Assembly (NCBI GenBank): GCA_032821775.1
Contig: JAVLRN010000010.1
Coordinates: 868,001-932,000, forward strand
Origin: Sanguinoderma infundibulare
Lineage: Eukaryota; Basidiomycota; Agaricomycetes; Polyporales; Polyporaceae
Direction of reading: 5' to 3'
DNA: 64,000 bases
Under the pieces are notes generated by a model, which ran no database searches, was not told the DNA's origin, and worked only from the letters and a program-made list of their open reading frames with translations. Below, one piece after another: positions 46,301-57,820 of the stretch (positions are counted from its first letter, which is position 1; every line of letters starts with the position of its first letter). The translations under genes and the position numbers were made by a program.

Positions 46301-48427
46301 AGGAGAAGGGCAGGTCCAGCGGCGGGATCGTCCCCAGGGAGAACGGCATGGGCATCAAGGAGATGAAGGAGTCCACGCCCGAAGTCCATGACACGTTCTC
46401 GTTCCACCACATCAAGTACACTGTCCCCGTCGGTGGTGGCAAGACGAAGCAGCTACTGGATGACGTCTCCGGCTACGCGCCCCCCGGCAAGCTGACCGCG
46501 CTCATGGGCGAGTCTGGTGCTGGCAAGACGACGCTCCTCAACGTCCTCGCCGAGCGGACCACCGGCGGCGCCGTTAACGGCAACCGGTACATGAACGGCC
46601 ACCCCCTCCCCGCGGACTTCCAGGCGCACACCGGCTACTGCCAGCAGATGGACACGCACCTGCCCACCGCGACCGTGCGCGAGGCACTGCTCTTCTCCGC
46701 CGAGCTCCGCCAACCCGCCAGCGTCCCGTTGGAGGAGAAAAGGGCGTACGTCGAGAAGGTCCTCGCGATGTGCGGCCTCGAGGCGTACGGCGACGCCGTC
46801 GTCGGCTCGCTCGGGGTCGAGCACCGCAAGCGCACCACGATCGCCGTCGAGCTCGTCGCCAAGCCGTCCCTCATCTTCCTCGACGAGCCGACGTCCGGCC
46901 TCGACTCGCAGAGCGCGTGGGCGATCACGAGCTTCCTCCGCGCGCTGGCCGACAGCGGCCAAGCGATCATCTGCACCATCCACCAGCCGTCGGCGGAGCT
47001 CTTCCAGGTGTTCGACCGGCTCCTCCTCCTCCGCAAGGGCGGCCAGACGGTCTACTTTGGCGACATCGGCCCGCGCTCGGCGACGATGATCGAGTACTTT
47101 GAGCGCAACGGCGCGCGCACATGCTCCGAGACCGAGAACCCAGCCGAGTACATCCTTGAGGCGATCGGGGCGGGCGCAACGGCGACGACGGACGTCGACT
47201 GGCACGGGGCGTGGCGCAAGTCACCCGAGGCGGCGAACGTGCAGGCCGAACTTGAGCGCATCCACTCCGAGGGCCGGAAGAAGCCTCCGGTCCAGGCGCG
47301 CCTGGCGAAGACTTTCCCCACGACGTGGCTCTACCAACTCGGGCTCCTCCTCCGGCGCAACGCGCAGGCCTACTGGCGCGACCCGGTGTACATCATGGCG
47401 AAGCTCACGCTGAACATCGCCGCGGGGCTCCTCATCGGCTTCACGTTCTACAAGGCGAAGCTGACGATCCAGGGCACGCAGAACCACCTCTTCGCGATCT
47501 TCATGTCCATGATCATCTCCGTTCCGCTCTCGAACCAGCTCCAGGTACCGTTCATCGACATCCGGAACGTGTTCGAGGTGCGCGAGCGCCACAGCCGGAT
47601 GTACTCCTGGTCGGCGCTCGTCACGTCGCAGATCCTGGTCGAGATCCCGTGGAACATACTCGGGTCGTCGCTCTACTTTGTGTGCTGGTACTGGACCGTC
47701 GGCTTCCTCACCGAGCGCGCAGGCTACACGTACCTCCTCATGGGCGTGCTCTACCCGCTGTACTACACGTCGATCGGCCAGGCCGTCGCCGCCATGGCGC
47801 CGAACGCGCAAATTGCGGCGCTGCTCTTCTCGTTCCTCTTCTCCTTCGTGCTCACCTTGTGCGTCTCTCTTTTCTCTTCTATCCTTTCTTGCGACGACTT
47901 CTGACCTTATGCGACTCCAGCAACGGCGTTATGCAGCCTTACAGCCAGCTCGGGTGGTGGAGGTGGATGTACCGCCTCTCGCCGTACACGTACCTCATCG
48001 AGGGCCTCCTCGGCCAGGCGATCGGCCACCAGTCCATCACCTGCTCGTCCGTCGAGCTCGTGTCTATCACGCCGCCGGCGGGCCAGACGTGCGCGCAGTA
48101 CATGGGCCCGTACATCGCGCAGGTGGGCGGGTACCTCACGGACCCGAACGCGACGGACGCGTGCAGCTTCTGCCAGTACCAGTCCACGGACGGCTTCATG
48201 CAGAACAGCTTCAACATCTTCTACGACCACCACTGGCGCGACCTCGGCATCTTCGCCGCGTTCATCTTCTTCAACGTGAGTCTTTTCCGCTCTTTTTCGA
48301 TGTGCGGGCCGTCGCTGACATTCCGGTCGTGAAGGTCATCGCCACCTACGCCTTCACGTTCATCTTCCGGATACGCAAGGGCGACATCTTCACGGCTCCG
48401 TTCCGCCGCCTGCGGAGGTCCAAGTAA
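43325..48427 (+). CDS. Full-size ABCG/PDR-type drug-efflux ABC transporter
   Basis: Plasma-membrane pump of the pleiotropic drug resistance group that exports xenobiotics or metabolites. Nine exons: 43325-43725, 43790-44004, 44174-44621, 44676-44917, 44973-45609, 45671-45866, 45922-47858, 47921-48275 and 48335-48427. They give 1507 residues in the order NBD1-TMD1-NBD2-TMD2. NBD1 has Walker A GRPGSGCST (Cys for Lys, as in fungal PDR proteins), signature VSGGEKKRVSI, and a weak Walker B (LLHSWDNSTRGLDAS). NBD2 has intact Walker A GESGAGKTT and Walker B LIFLDEPTSGLDS, but a degenerate signature, LGVEHRKRTTI. Thus one composite ATP site should be active and one degenerate. Six helices per TMD and a cysteine-rich last external loop (CSFCQYQ) are visible. 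Confidence 0.96.
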
Positions 48428-48770
48428 GCCTTCCCTGTCTCCCGTATCGCCAAACGCCCCGGCCCCACTATATATAGATAAATATCGGACTCGACTCGAT
48501 TGACTTCACGATCTTTTACGTACATAGATATCGAACATCCAACCCAACGGACTCGACTCGTCTCATAGATTCGGCCAACTGACGCACAGCAACGAGTTTT
48601 TCAACAGCACATCACCAAGGTCTCGCTTACGATACGTTCGCATAGCTGTACTAGTATCATCCTCTAATACATTTTCTTTTGAAATCTTCTGCTCTCTAGT
48701 CCGAGTTGGTGCGGAAACTGCAGGCGACGAGAAATGTGGAACCCCTGCACTGCGCCCCTCGGAGTGCCGC
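48428..48770. other. Intergenic between convergent genes
   Basis: No gene. It contains the 3' ends of the PDR transporter (plus) and the methyltransferase (minus). Confidence 0.5.
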
Positions 48771-50764
48771 CTAGACGACCTTGGTCGCCGTCCAGAACGC
48801 GGCGTGGTAGACGTAGCCGAGCATGCTCTGAGCGTTGTTCGTGTACGTAGTGTCGATCGTCCGCTCGTTCTGCATCGGACGACAACAGTCAGCACGGCGC
48901 TGCGAAGCGGAGGGCCGGTCCGGATAGGGGTGGCCGGGCGGGTGCGACACGTACGGATATCTCGAAACCTATCTTACGCGCGAGGGCCTTGACTTCGTCC
49001 AGGGTGAGCTCGACGGAGGGGTCGTTCGTCGTGTTGCCCTCCCAGTGCCAGAGGAGCGGACCTGGAGCGCGCGGAGGTGACGTCGGGAACTCGCACCCCA
49101 CAGTACTAGTGGCAGAGCAACGTCGGACGCACCTAGGTTGATCCACACGCCGCCGGGTGCGAGGATGCGGTGGATGATGCGAAGGTAGTTGACGACGTTC
49201 TTCGCCTGCGAGTGCGGTGAGACGGGTAGAACGGTGGGGGACGACGACAGGATGGAAAGGGGTGCGTACGGTGTCGATGAAGAAGCACGTCAGGACTGCG
49301 TCCCACTGGCCCGCGGACGGATCGTCTGCCCCGACGGGCTCCGAACCGCCGTAAATCTCTTCAAAGTCTCCTTGAGAGGCCCGTCAACAGCAACACACGC
49401 AACGGTCGCAGACGTCGTACGAACCGGCCACGAGGGAGAAGTCCGCGCCGTCGGGCAAGGAAGACGGCGAAACGTCAGGAATGGAGACGGGCCGCAGGAG
49501 CGCGTCATTGTTCGGGACGTTGGAGAAGGAGTGGACGTAGGGGTAGATGGTGTACTTGTTTGTCTCGTCGGTCCTTTGTGGCGGAGGGAAGATCAGACAC
49601 GGAATCGAGCGGAGACCACAGGCCGGCTATGCGGTCGCTACCTGTTCAGCATGTAGAAGGAGGCGAGGAGCATGTAGTGGGAGAACTCGTTTCCCTGGCA
49701 AGCAAACCCTGTCCGAGTCGATTCAGACGGTCAGCGCTATTTCATCGGGGCGCTGATGAACATGTCTGACCGAGGCTGGCGACGTCCCAAGCTAATCGAC
49801 CGAGGCCTGCGCCGGGGACGAGCACCCTGATGTTTCTCCTAGAGCACAAAACAAGAGATCAGGGCACAAGTGCCTAGCGGAAACCAACTCCTGAAATATA
49901 CCTCTCTTCCTGAGCGATGTCAGAAAAGTGCCGAACGAGAGCCTCTTTCATCGGTTCGTAGCAGAGATCGCGCTCAGTTTTCCCCTGACAAGCACGGAAA
50001 TTCGTCAAAGGCATAAACACAGCAGGCAGAACCATTACCTCCACGCTCCAATCGCGGACCAACTGCTTGAGCGTACTACGCAGCTTATCCATATCATGTT
50101 CCGTAGGCCGATATTTGCCTCCCTGTCCCAGCCCGCCATGGAGATCGAGCGTGCTCCCTTCACCAGACGGAGCACCGTGACTATGTCCATGGCTATGCGA
50201 ATGAGACCCGTGCAGATGAGGCTGCGAATGGTGACTATGCGTGTGTGCTGATAAGAGTAAGAGTCAGCTGACGCTCCGCCCTCCATAAAATTTAACTCAC
50301 GGGCAGAACTCGGTCCTTCAGCACGATCGTCGTCGCCGTCCGAGTCGTCCTGGTCGTTTCCTCTCAGTTCGCGGTCGTCGTCGTCTTCATCTCCATCATC
50401 CCCGCTGAAAATCTCTGGGCTCGCGATGACGCGGTTCAAGAACTCGGCGTTCACGAAAATCGCGTGATCAACGGCAGAGATCCTGTCCTTGTACCCGAGC
50501 GACTGCAGGAGTTCCCTATCGGCCAGTGGGAGCGTATGGAAGTCCTTCCTGCGCCGATTATTCGCGTTCAGCTGCGGTATGTCCAACCATCGTTGAGTCT
50601 GCAGCTTAATCGAGAAAGGACGTGTGACTTACAGCGTAAGGGGCATATTGTTGGAAAGTCGAGACGACGTTCGCGAAGTGGACTTGCTCTTCCTCGATCT
50701 GCTGCTCCGAGAAGGACATGCTTGGGTCTTGATTGATGATTAGACCATCCACCGACTCGTCCAT
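48771..50764 (-). CDS. Carnosine N-methyltransferase-like protein (N2227 family)
   Basis: SAM-dependent methyltransferase related to carnosine N-methyltransferase (CARNMT1; yeast YNL092W). The start chosen is ATG at 50764, because the longer frame begins with GTG. The SAM-binding glycine loop [16 protein letters not shown] is clear. [27 protein letters not shown], and later [13 protein letters not shown] with [16 protein letters not shown] follow, all N2227 landmarks. The product ends in [12 protein letters not shown]. Between the first two conserved blocks lie an acidic Asp-rich stretch and then a His-rich stretch (50160-50250) of about 11 His in 24 residues. At least seven exons. Fungi have little carnosine, so the natural substrate may be another histidine-containing peptide; that is inference. 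Confidence 0.9.
50160..50250 (-). other. Histidine-rich insert of the methyltransferase
   Basis: Codes for alternating His-Ser and His-Gly residues, followed by a Gly-rich stretch. Such runs often bind Zn or Ni. The stretch is in frame in the gene model and near the start of an exon. Confidence 0.6.
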
Positions 50765-51069
50765 CAGTCCTTTCACCCCACTCCACACGTGCCTACCGTA
50801 GTTTATCGACTACAAAAGGCAAGTCCAGCCACTTCCAATCCAGCGCTTCCCTATACACACCACCCCATACCACTCCAACTCCCATCTAAACCATACACAT
50901 ACAGGGACGCACAGAAGGAATACGTCACACAAGTTCAATATCAGAGCAAAACCCAATCACCGATAACGACCACAGTCAGCGGTTGCCTTCCGATTAACGA
51001 CAGCAAAGCAAGCGTACAGAACACGAGAGGAAAATAAATGGCTATAACATTTCATGATCTACACAGACG

Positions 51070-53845
51070 TCACGCAAAGGCAGCCTCAGCAGCGTTCGAT
51101 AGAGGCGTGAAGCCGTAGTCCTCCCCCTTGACAAATGCGCGCGTACATTGTGCCATTGTCACGGACCTGTGGTCGAACGCGTCAGCTCTTCGAACCTACA
51201 GGAACCAAGCCACAGTAAAGAGCACTCACGCTCGTGAGATCGGGTCGGTCTGGTAGAAGTTCTCGATGGGCTTCTTGAAGGGCTCGCCAGTGACCTTCGC
51301 CTTGGCGGTACCAGCGGCGAGCGCCTTCAAGCCAGCGAGCGCGACGTCGACGGATGTGGGTTCGGTGGTGTCGTAGCGGACAAGCGTTGGTGAGATCTCC
51401 CACATGCGGTCCCGCAGGCTCAGTACATCTTCGTATGGAAGCGGCGAGCCGACGACCTCAGACAATGCGCTACATGCACACTCAGAGACAGGAAGGCAAC
51501 GAATGGGGCCATTTGGACGTACCGGATGATCTTCCAGTCCTCGCGGGACGCGCCCGGTGGTGGAACGGCAGCACGACCAAGCTGGGAACGACCTTCGGTG
51601 TTCACCCAAGTCATACCCTTCTCCGTGTATGCAGAACCAGGGAGAACGACATCGGCCAGCTGAGCACCAAGGTCACCATGGTGCCCCTGGTAGACGACGA
51701 ACGCGTCCTCGGGGATGTCTTTCGGGTTGACGTCGTCAGCGTTGAGGAGGTAGACAAACTTCGGCTTCGTCGTCGACGCCTTCTTCGACGCGACGAACCC
51801 GATGTCGTACGCCGCCGGGCGAGAAGCAGCCTGCACAACACATCCATCAACACCGCGTCTACGACTATACAAACAGGAACACACACCCGCTGAAGAACGC
51901 TAAAGCCGTTCCACTCGGGTGTCACAAGCTTCCCCTTGTTCGCCTCGACGAACTTGGCCAACGCGTTGTAGACCGCAGCGCCGTCCGTGTGTTCGGCGAG
52001 CGAGCTGCCGACGATGATCAAAGGACGCGTCGCCGCCTTGAACTTCTTCGCGAACTCGCTCTTGCCAGCGACGAAGTCAGCAACAGCCTTCGCGTCGTTG
52101 CCGAGGTAGTCGTAGCCGTACGTCGTGTCCACCCGCTCGCCGATCAGGCCCACCTCCAGCGTGGTGTGTAGCCAGCTCTTGCGGATACGCGAGTTCAGGA
52201 CGGCCGCCTCGTGTCGTGGGTTAGTGCCAACGAGGAGGATCGCATCAGCCTGTTCGACACCAGGAATTGTTGAGTTGAACAGGTAGTTGGAGCGCACGTC
52301 GACAGCATGGATCGGCGCCGCGTGGCCGTTGGCACCGTCCAGAGCAGTGTTATCAGAGCCCAGACGGTTGATGAAGTCCTTGAGGGCGACGAGGGACTCG
52401 GTGTCGGCGAGATGGCCAGCAACAGCCTTGATCTCGTCACCCTTAGCACCAGTCCTCTTGAGACCCTCGGCGACCGCGGTCAAGGCGTCCTCCCAGGATG
52501 AAGTTACGAACCGGTCACCCTGCTTGACAAGGGGAACGGTCAAACGCTGGAAGCGAAGACCGTCGTACGCGTACCGCGTCTTATCGCTGATCCACTCCTC
52601 GTTGACGTCGTCGTTCGGACGCGGCTGAACGCGCATCACAACGACACCACGGGAGTCGACACGGATATTTGAGCCAACGGCGTCCAAGACGTCAATGGAG
52701 TCGGTGGACTTGAGTTCCCATGGACGTGCGTGGAACGCGTACGGCTTGCTCGTCAGCGCACCCACGGGGCAGAGGTCGACGACGTTGCCAGAAAGCTCCG
52801 AGTCCATCGTCTTGGCCACGTACGTGCCGATCTGCATGTCATTGCCGCGACCAGTGGTGCCAAGCTCCTCCACACCCGCGACCTCGTTGGCGAACCGGAC
52901 ACATCGTGTGCACTGAATGCAGCGGTTCATCGAGGTCTTTACGAGAGGGCCTAGGTCCTTGTCCTCGACCGCGCGCTTGCCAGCAATCTCGTGGAATCGT
53001 GTCCTGTCCGCGCCGTATCGCATAGACTGGTCTTGAAGGTCGCACTCACCACCCTGATCACAGATGGGGCAGTCTAAAGGATGGTTTGAAAGCAAGAACT
53101 CCATGACGCCCTCGCTGTCCACGCGTGAGTGAACGCGCGAGACGGAGATTGGGAGGACGAAATGAAACATACCGAGCTTCATGGACTAGCGGAGTGTTTG
53201 TCCATATCTTTGCACCGGGCATGGCAGGCATGGCGCTATGTCATCGTCAGTTATGCACGGCTTCTAGCCCTCGGAGGCCGGTCTGCTCACCAGGAGGCCA
53301 CGGGTTTTGGTGATCGCTCTACCTCGACCAAGCACATACTGCACATAAACTTAAGCCCTCTCCGCAACCCTCACAACAGACCCTATCATACGCACCGGCA
53401 GTTACCAGCAATAGCAAGTCGGTCATGGTAACAAAATCTTGACAGATGTTCAGCGACACGACCTGTTGGAATGCCAGGACAGGACACACCTTGGTATTGT
53501 CGCCCCAGCAGCCTCGCACGCCTGAATCAACGCCGAGCCTACGTGCCCCAGGTCTCAACACGGAGTGTGAAAGCGCTAGAAGGTCATATGCGGATACGCA
53601 CCTTGCGGAACGGTCACCTCCTTCCCGTCAACAGTCAGAGTGATGTCCGCCTGCCGTGCCGACGTAGAAGCAAACGTCCGACGACCTATCCAACGCAACA
53701 AACGCCCCCGTTGATTGATACTCCAATCACTGGAAGCAGATGACGAAGAAGGCATACCTGGGCGCGTCGACGACGGCGTTGTGGCTACCTTGGCGAGCAC
53801 GCCCGCCGACGAAGGCCTAGAGGCCGACGACACAAGCCGGAGCAT
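51070..53845 (-). CDS. NDUFS1: NADH dehydrogenase (complex I) 75/78-kDa Fe-S subunit
   Basis: Large iron-sulfur subunit of the peripheral arm of mitochondrial complex I, carrying electrons from FMN towards ubiquinone. The start ATG is 53845, because the longer frame begins with GTG. A Ser/Arg/Ala-rich mitochondrial presequence precedes DITLTVDGKEVTV. Small exons between 53140 and 53600 code for the 2Fe-2S and first 4Fe-4S ligands: [39 protein letters not shown], then HPLDCPICDQGGECDLQD, CIQCTRCVRF and VDLCPVGALTSKP. The molybdopterin-oxidoreductase-like domain follows, with ILLVGTNPRHEAAVLNSRIR and GAYTEKGMTW-like segments. The C terminus is YGFTPLSNAAEAAFA. All splice phases checked in the N-terminal part agree. 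About 740 residues. Confidence 0.96.
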
Positions 53846-54325
53846 GGCCCTACGCCGGAGAAGAGGGAGCGTGGATAGCGAGGAGAGAGTGCGCACGTCG
53901 GCGGAGTGCTCACGGCGAGGAAAGAGTGAGAGACGACGCGCTCGTCGCCCAACTCGATGACCAGACTCCGGCTTCCGCCGAGCGTAAGACCCGCGTCCCC
54001 ATTGGCTCCCTAATTTGGCACGTTGTGATTGGTGGGCCCTCCCACGGCCCGGCTATGTCCGCTTAGCAGCACGTGGCCTCAGTCTCCTCCCCCAACATGA
54101 CATGCAAGTCAAAGATTATTCCGACATCTGAGGTGCACACTATATTAGCAAGGTAGCTAGGCCTATGATACACTGCTATTAATACAACATGTTCGCAAGA
54201 CACAAGCCACAAGAGAGAGCAAGCAGGAAAGCAGTGAAAACCAACGACCCAGTCCATGCCAAACTAATAAGTACCGTAAAACCAGACAACGACAACCCGC
54301 ACCACACAAGCACCACCGCCAGCAG
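53846..54325. other. Intergenic, promoter of complex I subunit
   Basis: No gene supported. The complex I gene starts here, and the next gene (2OG oxygenase-like) ends at the right edge on the same strand. Confidence 0.5.
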
Positions 54326-55954
54326 CTACGGTACGTACGCCACCATGAGCACATGCACCACCAGCTTCTCCATATCGCCCATCGGCGACACGAACGGCAC
54401 CTTTTCTCGCGCGATCACGCCCGGGAACGCGACCTGGTCCGACAGTATGCGGATGTCCGTGTCCACGATCGGGATCGCCCCGCTCTTGAGCACCTTCGCG
54501 CGCAGGCCCTCCACCTCCTCCTCGCCCGGCTCCGACGCCGACGAGCTGAACGGCCCCCGCGGGGGCGGCATGCGCGAGCCCCCGCTCGCCGAGCTCGAGC
54601 CCGAGATCGACCCGCGCCCGACGGACGCCGTCGGGCTGTCCGGGTTCTCGTTCCCGATCTCCACCGTCTGGTCGACGGGCCAGATGTACCCGCCCGCGGT
54701 CCAGCGAAGCTCGGGCGAGAGCTTGTACAGCTTCAGCGCGTGGTACAATATCGAGTCGCCGCCCTTGAGCTGACCGACGTCCGTCAGCCCGATGCCATGC
54801 CGACAGAGAAGACGCGAACAGGACTCACATTGGGCACCAACGACTCCGCGACCACCTCCCCGGGGTTCACCCCATACTCCCCCGTCAAATAAAACGCGAT
54901 GCTCCTCCTCCGCGACATGTTCAACACCGGCGACAGGTAGTCCAAGAACGCGTCGCTCGGCGTGATCAGCGGGTCCGGCTGGATCCCGATCCCCGCCGCC
55001 CCAAACGACCTCACCTGCACCGCGTACGAGATCGTCACCCTGCACCCGCTCCGCACCGTCTGCATCTCGTGCTCGCAGTCCGACATGAACGCCGTCCACT
55101 CCAGGTCCGCAGGCCGCCCACTGCGCCGCCCGTAGAAGCGCTCCTCCAGCCCGTCCGCGCCCCCGCCCACGCCCACGCCCCGCACAGCGAGCACCCCGCC
55201 CCGGAACTTGACCGGCAGCGTGATGACGATCGTCGCGACCCGGCTGTCGAGCGCCCGCGGCGGCACGTGCGGCGCGCACCCCGACGGCCACACCTCGAGT
55301 TTGTCCCGGACCGCGGTCAGGTAGTGGCCCACGGGCAGCGCGTGGAAGAGCGTGTTGCGCACGGCCTCGAGGATCGGGTGGTTCGCGAGCTCGAGCGTCG
55401 TCGTCAGCGGCAGGTTCGGCGGGTAGAACAGCGTCTCCGTCTCCGCGTACTCGCTCCGCTGCTTGTGCGGCAGGCACGTCGCGATGAGCACGTCCAGCGC
55501 GGGGGGCATGTCCACGTCGATATCGATAGGGAAGTCGAGCGAATGGCTGATCCCGCTCTGATCGCCGGGTCACAAAACGGATCGTCAGCATCACATCAGC
55601 CAGCAGCCCAACCCGCCTGCGCGCGCCTCCCACGCGGCGCGCACGACGCACGACGCACATCCTATTACTCACCTGCGAGCGGAAGAACAGCGTGAGCTGC
55701 GCGGGGTCCATGGGCACCCGCCCAGACACGCAGTACGGTCGTGCCTTTGCGCTGACCACGGCTGCGATCGCCGAGCGGTACGAGAGCTCCTTGGGGTCGG
55801 GGTCGGAGCCTCTCCTCCTGTTTTTGCTGGGGCTGAACGGCGGCTTGCGCTGTTCGACCTCGAACTCGGTCACGCTTTGTGTGCGCGGCGGAGGGAGGTC
55901 TGGATATCGGCTGGGCGTCGGCGAGGACACGCTGGATGCAGTTGATAGAGGCAT
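54326..55954 (-). CDS. 2-oxoglutarate/Fe(II) oxygenase-like protein
   Basis: Belongs to the group of fungal proteins with a prolyl-4-hydroxylase-like double-stranded beta-helix. Recognisable blocks are VATIVITLPVKFRGGVLAVR, then ADLEWTAFMSDCEHEMQTV, then SGCRVTISYAV, an order I know from 2OG-Fe(II) family entries in basidiomycetes. Three exons: 55954 to about 55677, about 55555 to 54830, and a last exon ending with the TAG at 54326. Exon 1 codes for a Ser/Pro/Arg-rich, probably disordered N terminus. The last part has a long Ser/Gly/Pro-rich stretch before a hydrophobic end, VVHVLMVAYVP. I could not verify every iron ligand, so activity is uncertain. About 480 residues, substrate unknown. Confidence 0.72.
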   Translation of the reverse strand: MPLSTASSVSSPTPSRYPDLPPPRTQSVTEFEVEQRKPPFSPSKNRRRGSDPDPKELSYRSAIAAVVSAKARPYCVSGRVPMDPAQLTLFFRSQVSNRMCVVRRARRVGGARRRVGLLADVMLTIRFVTRRSERDQPFARLPYRYRRGHAPRAGRAHRDVPAAQAAERVRGDGDAVLPAEPAADDDARAREPPDPRGRAQHALPRAARGPLPDRGPGQTRGVAVGVRAARAAAGARQPGRDDRHHAAGQVPGRGARCAGRGRGRGRGRAGGALLRAAQWAACGPGVDGVHVGLRARDADGAERVQGDDLVRGAGEVVWGGGDRDPAGPADHAERRVLGLPVAGVEHVAEEEHRVLFDGGVWGEPRGGGRGVVGAQCESCSRLLCRHGIGLTDVGQLKGGDSILYHALKLYKLSPELRWTAGGYIWPVDQTVEIGNENPDSPTASVGRGSISGSSSASGGSRMPPPRGPFSSSASEPGEEEVEGLRAKVLKSGAIPIVDTDIRILSDQVAFPGVIAREKVPFVSPMGDMEKLVVHVLMVAYVP

Positions 55955-57820
55955 TGCGTGGGAGGAAGGAAGGGGGAAAGGTTACGGTTTGCGGAGCGAG
56001 ATGGTGGGGATGATTGGCGAAGGGAAGATGGGGGCGGGCAAGCAGAGGAAGGGTCTTTTGAGAGTTCGTCAGGGCACAAAGCAGAGCGGGAGAGGCAGGA
56101 GGGAGATACGGACGACAATGAATACCAGGAAGAGGATGCAGGGACCCGGGCGGGAGCGCGGGTGGCACGGGCCAGTCGGACTGTATATCAGGCGGCAGCG
56201 CGCGCAGTGGGGAGAGTCTCCTGGGTCTTATGACGACAGTCCGCAGAAGCAGAGCACAAGCATAAAAAGAGCGCGATCGTATCTTCCCAACACGCCCCTC
56301 GAGCGTGTTTTCTCCGATGGGGGACATCATCACGATCCCATCCGGAACATTCGTTCACAGCTATTGCGCTGGCACACACCGCTAGGCCGACCACGTATGG
56401 ACCCGGCGTGAACGTCGACCATGGACGTATATACGATCGCGATTGGGATGGATGCGCACCAACTTTAATCACGATGAGTCCTGGTGAGCAGCACTAAAGG
56501 CTCGGGGATGTCCATGAAACGGACTGGCTGTCTTGGATACAGTATACCCAGCTACTGTCAAACCTCAGCTCGAATTCCAAACACCGGGCCTGGGCCTGGC
56601 CAAGCGCGAACGAGGGAGGGGTCCCTTTGTCTCGCGCCTCCGTTCCTAGAACAGCAGTGAGCACGCAGCAGGTGTACGTCCAAATAACCAAATAACGACA
56701 CCCACCTTTGGCGAAACGCAAGCGGGCGCCGCTTCGCGACGTTCGCGGCAGTCCAGGCCGGCCGCGCGAAGCAGCAGGGCCTCCCACAGCCCCATTGGCG
56801 GTCGCGTTCCGCTCCAGAGCCCACCCCCCTCGGGAGAGGGGGCGGAGTCTGGCAAATGCGGTCGCGCGACGGGCACGAGGAGGAGGCGTGTTGTGCGGAA
56901 GATCGCTACTTATCGTCGACCAGCCAGACATGTCCCATCTCCCGTGGGGCTCCCCCTGGACGCGATTGAATGCGGACGTTGTTGTTGACGTCTGAATCCG
57001 GAGTAACTGGCTGGTCATCATTCACATCGCCCGGATGAAGTTCAAGACCGGGCGTGCGAGGCGTTCAAGATACCATACGTATCGATGACGCTGAAACTTC
57101 GGGGCGCACCCTATGACCGCCAACGTTCTGACCCCCGGGCGAAGCGGAGACGATCTCGCAGAATGGCAAGGAGAGGATGGAGGTGGCCATGGCGTTAGTG
57201 TGGTTGGTGGCAAACCGCTGCGCCCAAAGTTCGATGCAGATGCTAGAAGCCTTCCCACCGTTAACCTTCTTCAAAGCGCCCACCGGAAGCCCCAGGGCCC
57301 ATGCAGGACATTGGTCAACGCAAGCCAATGACTCCTCTCAAGACGATCTGCGCGTGCAGCCCCCAGTTCGGGGCCCCAGGACCCTGAACTTCTCAGAGCA
57401 ACTCACGCTCTTATCTCGCGATGCCATTACCAGGAGGTCCTAACTATACCGCAGTGCGGTTCAGCTGCTTATAATACACTCGTACGGTAGTTCGGAACTT
57501 CTAAATATGTGCGACGTGACACGGAGGCAGCGATAAACCCAAAGCATTGTCGAAAGATGAGGCGACGTGAAGGTAGCGAGTAAAACACGCACAGCAATGG
57601 AGACCAGAAGTAACCCATAATCGGGGCACGAAAGCCGCATAAAAGGGAAGGAAAGAGGCACGAAGCGGAGGTGAGTGTGAAGAGAGGATGTCCGAATCGT
57701 AATCCGTGTTTGGCGAACGCAACGGTCTGCGTAGTCGTAAAGACGGAAGTATGTGAATGGGCATCAGGTCGTGGGCGGTGCGTGCGTGACCTCAGCAGAG
57801 CACACGAGAGCCGTCAAGGC
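55955..57820. other. Gene-free stretch of about 1.9 kb
   Basis: Many overlapping open frames but no recognised protein and no clean exon chain. It contains the promoter of the oxygenase-like gene and the 3' flank of the GT90 gene. Confidence 0.45.

Noticed and set aside
46453..47205. 250-codon minus-strand frame
   Set aside because: Antisense to NBD2 of the PDR transporter. Arg/Val/Glu-rich composition is typical of a shadow frame.
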